Shown here in pieces: positions 39,101 through 51,100 of a stretch of 64,000 bases of DNA (its first letter is position 1; each line of letters starts with the position of its first letter). The stretch comes from Diospyros lotus (lineage: Eukaryota; Streptophyta; Magnoliopsida; Ericales; Ebenaceae), in NCBI RefSeq assembly GCF_014633365.1, contig NC_068349.1, positions 31,944,753-32,008,752 on the forward strand, read 5' to 3'. The translations under genes and the position numbers were made by a program. Under the pieces are notes generated by a model. It was not told where the DNA came from. It saw nothing but the letters and a program-made list of their open reading frames with translations, and searched no databases.

Positions 39101-42100
39101 CTGAATAAGAGATCGGGCCAACTCTCTGAGGAGGCATGTTTTGAGAATTGAAGTCTGAATTTCCCTCTAAAACTTCTCGTCTTTTTCTCTCTTTCTATTT
39201 CTCTCTCCCTATTCTACATTCTTCTCCCCAATTCCTGCGAATTCCCTCTCAGGTCAGAGAGAACTTCCCCTTGTCAGATCAAGGATCTGACATTCTTGTT
39301 CTCCATTCTTGCGCCCGAAATTGTTGCTGCACTAGACCATAAGGTTCCCATGTTGTGTCAAATGAAGGCAAGCCGTTCCATTGAATGAGCGCCTCCATTC
39401 CATCACTAGAGTTAGTTCCCCCAGGGCACATTCCCAGCACCGCTTCAGGTTCAGCCAAAAGTTCCAGTTCCTCGGTGATTTGTGATGGAAACTCAGTAGC
39501 TACTTGGGAGCCTCCCAATGCCTTACAAAGTTGAGACACATGGAAAACAAGATGGATGTTGGCTTTGGGTGGTAACTGAAGTTTGTAAGCAACTGGTCCA
39601 ATGTGAGCCTGAATTTCAAAAGGGCCATAAAACCGGGGAGTGAGCTTTTCATTGGTCATTGGGTTTCTTAGCCAAGGACCTGCACTATAAGGATGCAACT
39701 TCAAATAAACCAATTCCCAACTTCAAACTGTACATCCTGATGATGTTTATCTGCTTCATTTTTCATTCGCTGCTGTGCTCGTAATAAATGACTTTTTAAT
39801 TCATCAAAAATCTGATCTCTCTCAAGCAATTCTTGTTCAACAGTAGAGACCACTGTTCGATCCCTTTTCAAACCTCAGCAATGGGGGTGGGTCACGTCCA
39901 TACACAATCTTAAATGGGGTAAACTAGGAAGAAGAGTGATAAGAGGAATTGTACCAGAACTCAGCCCATTGAAGCTAATTATACCAGTCCTTGGGCTTAT
40001 CCGAAGTGAAGTAACGCAAGTAGGTTTCGATCCCTCTATTCACCACCTCCATTTGGCCATTGGTCTGAGGGTGATAAGCTGTACTATGCTTTAATTTTGT
40101 CCCTTGTAAGCGGAATAGTTTTGTCCAAAAGTGACTCATAAAGATATTATCTCTATTCGACACAATAGATTTTGGAACGCCATGCAATCGCACCACCTCT
40201 CTAACAAAAACAGCAACAACTACTTGGGCAGTGAATGGGTGTTTGAGACCAACAAAATGTGCATACTTACTCAAACAGTCCACTACTACCATAATAGTGC
40301 CCACCCCTCCAGATTTTGGTAGCCCCTTAATGAAATCCATGGTCAACTCTTCCATACACCTTCTGGTAGTGGCAAGGGCTGTAGCAGTCCACCTGGAGAT
40401 AGTGCCAAGTACTTGTTCTGTTGGAAAACAAGACATCGAGTCACATAATTATGAATATCTTTCTTCATCCTAGACCAATATACCATGGCGGCAATGCGTT
40501 TGTAAGTTTTTAAGATCCTTGAATGTCCTCCAATCTTTCCATCATGGCATTCTTGCAGAATTAATTGTATAAGTGGTTATTCTTTAGGAATGACTAACCT
40601 GCCTTTATAGAGTAATTTGCCTTGCACAAGCGAATATCCAGGTTTTCCACTATTTTTCCCAACTCCATGCTAGTAGCTACCTCTTGAGCCAAGTCTTGCA
40701 ACTGAATTGCACTGGGGAGGCTGAGAGAATATAAACGAATTTGAGCTTCCATTCTTGATAATGCATCTGCGGCCTTGTTCTCCCGGCCAGGTCGGTAGTG
40801 AATTTCAAAATCATAACTCATTAATTTCACCAACCATTTCTGATGATCCATGTCAACCACCCTCTGTTCCAATAAATATTTGAGGCTTCGCTGATCGGTG
40901 CACACTATGAAATGCCTGCCTATCAGGTAATGGCGCCATTTTTGAACGTCAAAGACTATAGCCATTAACTTGTGTTCATAAATGGACTTGCATTTACCTT
41001 GGCTACTTATATTGTGACTATAATACAGGGCTGACTTGTAAAGAAGGTTAGGGAAACAAAAATCTAGGGCACACGAAAGAAGAAGAAAACGATCTCAGAA
41101 TTTTACTTCTTAGAAACTGAATAAAATGTTTCCCAACAACCTACAATGAAAGCTCATCGAGCTTATATATAGTCGCGCCTAACCACTATAACAGACACTG
41201 CCTTACTGCATATTAACAACATACACTTAGTAAATACATAATAGAAACAACATACCAGTAAACAATATGAACAGAAAGCTCAAGTAATCTCTCCAACATT
41301 CCCCCTCAAAGTAGACTTCCCTTTGAGCATTCTTCTAGCAGTTAATCCTCGGGAATCAACAACAACGGGAGACTGCTGCACATGCAACTTGTCAACCAAA
41401 AACTTGAACTTGCTCCTCGGTAATCCTTTAGTAAACACATTTGATATTTGATGAGTGGTAGACACATATCTGATCTCTACTTCATTCTTCTCCACCTTCT
41501 CACGAACAAAATGAATATCTATCTCAATATGTTTTGTACAGGCATGAAAAATTGGATTCTCAGCAATACTCTTGATTGCTTGATTATCACTCCAAATGAT
41601 TGGAGTATGAACACACGAATAGCCCTGCTCACCAAATAAGGATTTTAGCCATAACACCTCTGTCACCCCCTGAGCAATAGTCCTATATTCAGCCTCCCCA
41701 ATAGACCGAACAACCATTGATTATTTCTTTGAACTCCAAACAATTAGATTATCACCAAGAAATACACACACCCCACTAGTTGATTGCCTAGACACCTTAC
41801 AATTAGCATGATTGGCATCCGTTAAAATAGTAAGGGGTAAATCTGTCGAAGAAGGTGAAAAGAAGAGACCCAGATCAATTGTACCCTTAAGATACCGCAA
41901 CAGCCTTTTACAAGCCAACTAGTGTTGTTGCTTAGGGTGAGCCAAAAATTGACTAAGCTTATTCACTCCAAAGGCTATGACTGGCCTTGTATAAGTAAGG
42001 TATTGCAGTGACCCAACCAGTGTCCGATACAAGTATGGATTAGCAAACAATTCACCTTCATCAGTTAGAGATACAACAATATTAACTGGGGTGTCACAAG

Positions 42101-45100
42101 GATTACAATCTGTCATGGCAACCTTCTTTAACAGGTCTAACACATACTTTGACTGAGTAAGATAGAGACCATTGCTATCTCTATATGTCTCAAACCCTAG
42201 GAAGTAATTAACCGAACCTAGGGTCTTTAGAGCAAAATGGGTATCAAGATCACGTATACAAGCTTGTAGAGTAGCAGAATCCGAGCCTGTAATCAATATA
42301 TCATCAACATACACTAAAATAAAGATGAAAAAGGTAGATGTTCATTTGATGAACAACGAAGCATCTGAGATAGCCCTTAAGAAACCCCAAGATTGAAGAG
42401 CATTCCTTAACTTTGTGTACCAAGCTCTAGGGGCTTTTCTCAGTCCATAAAGAGACTTTTTCAACCTGTTTACACGAGAAGGATATGTAGAACTAATAAA
42501 CCCCTCGGGCTGAGACATGAACACTTTCTCTTCAAGATCACTATTTAGAAATGCATTATTTATATCAACCTGTTGTATATCCCATCCAAAGGTCACTACT
42601 AAAGAAAACAACACTCTTAAGAGTAGGTGCTTTAACAACAGAGCTAAATGTTTCAGCATAATCAATGTTCGGATTTTGAAGAAAACCTTTTGCAACTAGG
42701 TGAGCTTAATATTTTAGAACAGTTCCATCAGAGTTGTATTTAATTTTGAATGCCCATTTACACCTAATCAGATTCATATCATTAGGAAATTGAACAAGCT
42801 CCTATGTATTATTTTTCTGCAGAGTTAAAAACTTCTCTTCCATAGCTTTAATCCATTGTGAGTCTAATAAGGCCTCATGAACTATGTTAGGTTATAAGGA
42901 ACTCACCAAGGCTTGAGGAGAGGTGATCAAAAGATGTCTAGTCTTGGACTTGGTGATCATGGGATGAATTGAGGGAGCTGGAGCAATTTTGTATTTAGGG
43001 ACAGGAACTGACATTCTGGGAGTGATAGACTGTAAAGGCTGAAGAGATGAGGAATGACCAGAACTTGAAGAAGTGTGTGCAGACTCAGGAGGAATAGAAG
43101 ACTGTACTACTCGAGGACTAAAAGAGGTGGAAGAAAAAGAAGAAAGAAGAGATTAGAAAATCAACGTAGAGGAGCTGTCTGGACTAGACAGAGATGAAGT
43201 AGAGGATGAAGAAGAGAATAGAATAAGAAACGAAAACTCATCCGGATTGAAACTCACATGTCTGGAGATATAAATTTTTCCGGAATGATGCAAACAAATG
43301 TAACCTCCTTGAGTATGGCTATATCCAAGAAATATGCACTTGTGGGTATGAAAGTCAAACTTGTGCTTGTTATAAGGTCTCAAGTAAGGAAAACAAGCAC
43401 ATCCAAAAGGTTGTAACAATAGGTAATTAGGTGTTTTACCATAGATAAGCTCAAAGGGGGTACGAAACTTCAATGAAGAGGATGGCAGCATGTTAATAAC
43501 AAAAACTGCAGTTTGAAATGCTTCTTCCCAAAATTTTAACGGCATGTGAGAATGAGCGAGCAAAGTAAGACCAATCTCAACTACATGTTTATTTTTTCTT
43601 TCAGCTACACCATTTTGCTGGTGAGTGTAAGGACATAAAAACCTAGGCCGTATTCCATGACTTTGTAGATAAGGCAAAAAGGCTCGAAATCCCCCCCCCC
43701 CCCCCCCCCCCGGGGCGCCAATTATCAGTTTGGATAGCTTTAAGCTTGGTTTGGTATTGGTTTTCAGCAAGTTTATGAAAACTGATAAAGGTAGGAAAAG
43801 CATCTTATTTTAATTTCAATGGATATAGCCATTTGAACCTTGAATAGGCATCAACAAAGATAATGTAATATCTGAACCCTTTAATAGAAACAATAGGAAA
43901 AGGACCCCATACATCAGAGTATATCAATTATAAAGGTCTCTCTGTTGTAATATCATGAATGACAAACGGAAGTTGATGATGTTTGCCAAGTTTACAAGAA
44001 TCACAGAATGAAAGAGCTAAAGGAGAACATGGAATTTTGATCTTATTAAGAATCAATTTCAATACATTGTATGTAGGATGACCTAACTGAGCATGCCATT
44101 GCTGGCATGTCTTGTTGTATTGGGCTAAACAAACACTAGGAGATAGTCCATGACTAAATGGAAGTTGTCTTTTACAACATTCAGAAAAAAAAAAAAAAAA
44201 AAAAGGACATTTATTCAAAGCAAGTGTTGCAGCAAGAGACACTGGCTGAGTAGATTTGACAGTGTGCTCAGGGATGCTGGTAGCTTAATCAAAAGCAGGA
44301 ACCAATTGATAGAGACCATCCCTAAGATGTCCTCGAAGCAGCACCAACCCTGTATTCTTGTCCTTAATCAAACACACATTTGAATGAAATTCAACAATCA
44401 CGTTATGATTATTAGTAAGTTGTGATACACTGATTAAATTTTTCTTCGTAGTAGGAACATGAAGAACTCGAGGCAAAGTAATAACAAAAGGAGGTTTAAT
44501 GTGGGTAAATAGCTGTCCAAGACCAACATTAGATATAGACAATTGCTTACCATTACCAACGGAGACCATGTCACATCCGTTGTAAGGTGCATGCAATAAC
44601 AAGTTGTTGAGGTTTGAAGCGATGTGGTTTGTTGCCCCAGAATCAACAAACCACGAGTGATCGGGCAAAGTTGTGTGAGACAAATTTTCTAAAGGCTGAG
44701 AAAAATGGCCATATGAGGTGACTCCTTGTGAAGAACCTATATCAGTCATGTAGGGCTCATTAGAATCAGTGAAGGCAGCATGTGCCCTAGGATCAGCAGA
44801 GGGAACTGTCTGAAAATTTTGACCACCAGTATTCCTTTGGAAATTTTTTTCAAACCTACAGTAGCATTTATCAACAAGGTGCCCTGGTTTTTCACATAAT
44901 TGACAATAGACTCACCTATTTGATGCCCTACCACGACCTCTTCCACCTTTGTAACCCCCCCACCCCCCCCCACCTCTCTGTACAAAACCTCCTCTAGCAT
45001 TGCTACCATTACTTAATGCAACAAAAGTCATATTCACATTAACAGGAGCATGCATAACAGATTCAAAATTCACCATAGACTGTGCAGTATTTTTAGAGTT

Positions 45101-48100
45101 CAATCGTTGCTCATGCATTAACAATAAGTGCTGCACTTTTCTAAATCGATCTCGTCCATTTGATACGTGATCAAGCTTATTACAGTTTCATATTTGTGAT
45201 CTAATCCATTTAGAATTGCAAGTAATAGATCTTTATCACTCAAAGATTCACCAATAGCAGCTAGAGAATGACCAATCGTCTTAATTTTCAGAATGTAATC
45301 ATTAATAGACATTGAATCCGTTTTAACAGACCTTAGTTCTTGCTTCAATTGAAAAGATTTTGCTATGATTTGACGAGAATGCAAGCTTTAAAGGGCATAC
45401 CATATCTCGGCAGATGATTTGCATTGAATCACCTGTGCAAGCACCTCCTTGTCAATGGTAGAAAACAACCTGCTGAGCAACAACTGGTTCTATCGCATCC
45501 AATTCATATACTCCATGTTAATCACTGAAGCTTCACCATCACCAGTTGAGTCTAACACATATTTAGGAAGAGAAGGTGACTTGTTCAGAAACGGCAAGAA
45601 GTCGAAGGCGCGAATGGTTGCGAGAATCTGTGCTTTCCAAAAACTATAGTTACTCGAGTCTAACTTAATAGGTATAAAGCTGAACGCCTTCGCCATAGCT
45701 GAGAAATCAGACCGATCAAGGTTCGAGGCCATTGACGCAAGTCGCAGGCTCTGATACCATGTAAAGAAGGTTAGGGCAACAAAAATCTAGGGCACACGAA
45801 AGAAGAAGAAAACGATCTAAGAATTTTACTTCTTAGAAACTAAATAAAATGTTTCCCAACAACCTACAATGAAAGCTTATCGAGCTTATATACAGTCGTG
45901 CCTAACCACTAAAATAGACACCGCCTTACCGCATATTAATAGCATACACTTAGTAAATACATAATAGAAACAACATAAGAGTAAGCAATATGAACAAAAA
46001 GCTCAAGTAATCTCTCCAACACGGTTCAAGGGCAAGGCCACTAAGGCTTAGGCCTAGGGCCCTCAAAAAAGAGGGGCCCCAAAAAGTTTTCAAAATCAGC
46101 CTTGCCTGTTACCCATAAAGGTGGTTGTTGTCCAAAATTTGTTTATTTTTAATTGATAATTGAAAAGAAAGAGAGAAATAATTATAAAAAATTTAAAATA
46201 AAAGAAATTTTTTTATTACTTTTTAAAGGGCTCCTAAATAAATAATGGCCTAGGGCCCCCCAATCCCTTGGGCCGACCCTGCTATAATAAGCAATGGGCC
46301 GTTCATTCTGCATCAGAACAACCCCTAATCCGATTCTTGAACCATCAGTCTCTAACACAAACTGTTGCAAGAAGTCTGGTAAGGCTAGCACCGAAACCGT
46401 GGTCATAGCCATTTTTAATTTCTAAAACGCCTCTTCTGCCTTGTCATTCCATCTGAAATTATCTTTCTTTAGTTGCTCAGTGAGTGGTTTTGCCAACAAT
46501 CCCATACCCTTGCACAAACAGTCTATGGTAACCATCTAGGCTGAGGAATCCCGTAGCTTTCTCAGTGACCCAGGGCTTGGCCAATTCTTCATCACCTCAA
46601 TTTTTGCCCCATCTGCTGCAACCCCCTTCCCAGAAATAATGTGTCCAAGATATTCAATTTCATGCTGCCCAAAACAACAATTTTTTTTTCATTCACATAC
46701 AACTGGTGACTTTCCAACAATTGCAGTGCTCGGCTAAGATGCTCTTTGTGCTCACTAAGTGTCTGATTGTAAATTAGTATGTCATCAAGAAGGCCAGAAT
46801 GAATTTTTGAAGGTGTTCCCGGAATACCTCGTTCATTAATGCTTGAAAGGTAGCAAGGGCATTTGTCAAGCCAAAAGGCATGACGAGGAACTCGTAGTGT
46901 CCTTCATGTGCACGAAAGGCGGTTTTAGGCACATTGTCATGCCTGACTCGGATTTGATGATATCCCGACTTCAAGTCTAACTTAAAGAAGATTGTTGCCC
47001 CATGTAGTTCATCCAACAACTCATAGACCACGAGAATTGGGAATTTATCAGCAATAGTGACCCAATTAAATGCCCAGTAATCAACACAAAACTTCCAGCT
47101 ACTATCCTTCTTCACCAATAAAACAGGACTTGAGAAAGGGCTAACACTAGGCTGAATGATACCTGCTCCAAGCATCTCTCTCACCAATTTCTCGATCTCA
47201 TTCTTTTGCGCGAGGATATCGATAAGTACATACACTCACTGGAGCAACCCTGGACTGCAAAGTAATAGTGTGATCCCGAGTCCGATGAGGGGGAAGACCA
47301 GACTCAAAAAAACTGAAGGATATTGCTGTATTACACCCTTGATGGCTGCTGGGATTTCTTTCTGTCCTCCACTTTCGGGAACTGCAATATTTCCCAAACT
47401 CCAAGAGCACTCCTCCCCCTTGTTCCCGCACCACCTTCAGCATTGAGTTCAGTGATATTTTTGTGGTACATAGGCTCGGGTCCCCATGCAAAGTTGCTGC
47501 TACCCCTCCCACTTGGAACTTCATAGTGAGTGATTTCCAATTTACTTGCATCCTGCCTAGTGTCTCTAGTCATTGCATGCTTAAAATCACATCTGAACTC
47601 CCCAATTCTAGAGGTAAGAAATCCGCCACAATCTCCAGATTCTGCAATACTAGAAGCACCCCACGGCATATTCCTGCTCCTTTCACCGTCAACCCTGTTC
47701 CCATCAACACCCCATAGCTATTAGTTTCTGTCCTTGGTATGCTCAATTGCTGAACCAAGTCTGATGAAATGAAATTGTGCATGGCTTCGCAATCAATTAG
47801 CACTATGACATCCCAGGTTCCAATCTTGCCACGGATTTTCATGGTTTTGGGAGTGGTAAGACCAACCACCGAGTTTATAGATAGTTCCACTGTCACCCCC
47901 TGGCACTTCTTCCACCTCCCCATCCCCCTCACCCTCCATGTCTATCTCTTCACCCATCTCTTCATGCACCACCAACACTTGCAACTCTCGGTTCTTACAC
48001 TGATGCCCAATGGTGTATTTTTCATCACACCGATAACATAACCCTTTCTTTCTTTTGGTCTGCAATTCCGCATCAGTTAGTCATCGGAAAGGTGCTGGTA

Positions 48101-51100
48101 ATTTAGGCTGGGTTGGGGGTTCTAATTGCAGTGATCGGCAGTGATTTGGGGGTTGAATTTGGGGCTGGGTTTGTTGAATTGTGGAGCCCCGTTTGTGTAT
48201 ATGGAAACCCAGCTGTCGGGCCACGACTGCGTATTGGGCCAGTTGCATTGTGATCCACTTTCAATAATTCATTTCTATCTTCAACTCGTTGGGCTGTTTC
48301 CATAATACAGCCCAAGCCCCCTGGTTTAAGGAGACTAACTTCTGCTCTAATTTCAGGCTTCAGCCCATTAATGAAGATTCCCTCGAGCAGCTGCTCCGGC
48401 AAATTCTGCAGCGGTGAAGCAAGCTCCTCGAAGGATCTCCGGTACTCTTTGACGGATCCTTCCTGTTTGAGTGCCAAGAATTTTTCACACTGTTCCTTCT
48501 TAGGATGAACGAAACCTCTCCTGTAACATCTTCAATTCATACCAATTGCTAAAGGGTCTCCGTCCATCAGCCCATTGATACCAAGCCAGGGCATCGCCAT
48601 CGAAACAGATGGCGGCTGCCTCTACTTTCTCCATCTCGAACATGGCGTTCATCGAAAAATACCTCTCAGCTCTAAACACCAACCCATCAGAATTTTCTCC
48701 TTCAAATACAGGTAATTCGAGCCTCCGACCGTGGAATTCATGCGTTGGTGTATTCCCACAACTCCCTTCTATCCTTCCTGACGTCAACTCCAATTTGGAT
48801 GACCTCGCCAGAGCTTTTTCCATCATAGGCAGTGTCTCCTTTTCCTTCCCCTTTCTCAACCTGGGTAGCCAAATACTTCTCCATCTTCTACTGAAATTTT
48901 CCCATCACCACCATTTTTCCCAGCACCAGATTCACGTTCTGCTCTGATACCAATATTGATAGATTTCACCAATGGAATGAAAACAGAATTGACATACAAA
49001 TATTGCTAGGCTTTCAAGAGGCCTTGCTACTGTCCCAATCTTCTCTCGATTTTCTGGATGCCCACTTGTTTTGCCTGTTATTTATACTCTTCCTCTGCCT
49101 CCGATGCTTCCTCCCTCTCTCTCTGCCAACTGAATCATGCCACTTGCGCCTGCTGGATGTAACTGAATCCTTCCACCTGTGCCTCTTTGTCACGTGCAAC
49201 AGATTGTTCTCCTTGGAATAAGTAAAAATAATGGGTGGCTTATCAGACATTTGAAAAATAAGTAAAAATAATAGGAAACACCACAATTTCTATTTTATTT
49301 CATTTCCTTTCCCTCCCTTACCCTCCCCACAGATCTCTCTTCCCATGATTGGCTTTCTCTGTCCCATGACTGGAAATCATAGATCACCCCTTTTGTTGGG
49401 AAAACTCTCCGTTCCATTTTGTCTGGTAAACTCACTGGCCATCCATCTCCAGAGGACTTCTCTGTTCTCCCCTTCTCTGTTTCTCTCTTCATCTTCTTCT
49501 CTCTTCTCTCTCTTTTTTTGTTCTTTTTCTGCAGCAACTCCCACCGGCAGTGGAGAAGTGGAAGAAGAAGAATGAATCAGGGAAAAACTCAAAACCAAAG
49601 TAAAAACAATACAGATTAATTATCAAAGACGTTAAGTTTTCATTTTTTGAAGTGAAAATAGAAACTCACAAAAACATGAAAACCAAAACCGATAACTATA
49701 AAAAGAACAGAAATCTATCGAATGGCTACCTTTTATATCTCAAGCTGTAATTTCTATTCTTTTTGCTTTTGCATTTGCTGATTTTTTGGAGCCTAAAATT
49801 GTATCCTGCGTCAATTTATTGTAGAACTGTTATTATGCAAATGCCAACCTAGACATCTGGGAGGGGATAATTCTCTTGATCCACTTCATTTCATACTTTG
49901 ATATTTTGAGGCAGCCCTTAGAATCCTCCTGAATTATTATTGCCTGGTTTGCTTGTTGGATGTCTCAAAATATACCATTGCTTTATACTACTCTAGCCTT
50001 GTGCTTGGTGATCCCTTGTCTGATAATGATGTTTTACTCTTTTTCTTTTTTTGGGGGGGGGGAAGTCAAGACTATCTGATGCATATCACTTGGTTTTCTA
50101 TCGAGCTAGCTTTGTGTACGGAAGATATAAACCATCTTATTGAACATAACCCAGAAACAACAAACAGTTGCAAGACTTATTCCCTCTAGGTGGGGTCTGT
50201 TGCGTGAATTCTGGACCTCCAGGCATCTGAACATAACCTAGGAAATAGATAGAAAAAGAAATTCTAATGCATTATTATTCTCTCATTATCCCCAGGTTGT
50301 CTCGAGATTGTCACATGGTTTGTGAACTTTTTTTCACTTAGATTAAATTTGGACCTTTTAGTGAACATCAGTAACTTTTAGGGCCTCATAACTTCAATAA
50401 AAATTACAATAATCTTTTTTTTTTCTAATTAAATACTGACATGGCCAAAATGATGACTTTAACATGTGCTGAGCACATGTTGACACCTAAAACTGATTCA
50501 AAGTTCATAAAGGGTTATATACATTTACTGTCACCCTTTTTGTTGTACAGGATGTCTTGAGAGATTCAGAGGATCATGATCTTGGATCTTCAATTTCACA
50601 TTTTTTCAACTGTTTCTTTGGAAACTGCCAAACTACTTCTATGAAAGGTACTCCTAACAGCATGCAGACCAGAACACAAAGGAAGGTACACAAATGTGGA
50701 TGTGAATTACATCATTCCTGATCCATTTGTATTTGTTTTTAATTGTGCTATATTCTCTGCTAGTTTTAGACCTCAAGGTCCCTAAATTGTGCATGCATTG
50801 TTTGCATGATGAGAAAAAAGTTTTCCTATATGTGTGTACTGTCCTTTTTTGACAAGGATTAAGGTGTCATATATTCCAAATAATTGATAAATACTGGAAC
50901 TAAAGTAAAGTCCTAGTTTTTAGTGCTTTTTTTTTTTTTTTTTAACATGAACATTTAATTAGGATTATAGATTGTCTCTAGAAAATGAACTTGAACATTG
51001 GAATTTATGTCAACCATACAGGATCAGGCTGGGCATCAAGCTTCTGCCAAATCATCTAGGGCAAATTCAAAGTGGAAAAACAAAGGACCTGCAAGAAAGA

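Larger units (their letters stand above)
41037..46021 (-). mobile_element. Ty1/copia element, 4985 bp, nested in hAT MITE
   Basis: Two 262 bp LTRs (41037-41298 and 45760-46021) bound gag, protease, integrase, reverse transcriptase and RNase H in the copia order on the minus strand. The primer site TGGTATCAGAGC directly abuts the 5' LTR (45748-45759), and a purine tract (rc of TTCCCCCTC) abuts the 3' LTR. The expected 5 bp duplications are TGACT (41032-41036) and CGGTT (46022-46026), only 2 of 5 identical. I counted 16 differences between LTRs by eye. Frames are broken in several places. Confidence 0.93.
41026..46281. mobile_element. 266 bp hAT MITE in gypsy RNase H, split by copia
   Basis: The left end CAGGGC and the right end (rc CAGGGTCGGCCCAAGGG) form inverted termini once the copia element is removed: CAGGGC+CGGTT+CAAGGG pairs with CAGGGTCGGCCCAAGGG. 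Exact 8 bp duplications CTATAATA lie at 41018-41025 and 46282-46289, as hAT transposases make. Removing copia leaves 266 bp, with no coding sequence. Subterminal words CCTAGGGCCC occur near both ends. Confidence 0.9.
40594..46412 (-). pseudogene. Gypsy RNase H, split by the nested hAT and copia
   Basis: The N-terminal part (46290-46412) has [16 protein letters not shown] and then PIAYYS. The C-terminal part (40594-41017) has [18 protein letters not shown] and [13 protein letters not shown]. Between them lie the hAT MITE and the copia element. Reading past both insertions plus one CTATAATA copy continues the family frame without a shift, which confirms that the two halves were one gene. Confidence 0.9.
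38640..49245 (-). mobile_element. Chromovirus-type Ty3/gypsy element in FRIENDLY intron 17
   Basis: LTRs at 38640-38904 and 48957-49245 bound a minus-strand element carrying gag, zinc knuckle, protease, reverse transcriptase, RNase H, integrase and chromodomain in order. The flanking target duplications GACAT (38635-38639 and 49246-49250) are exact. The primer site TGGTATCAGAGC lies 4 bp inside the 5' LTR. Without the nested hAT and copia insertions it would be about 5.3 kb. All coding parts are broken, so it cannot move by itself. It is antisense to the host gene, the orientation usually tolerated in introns. Confidence 0.92.
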
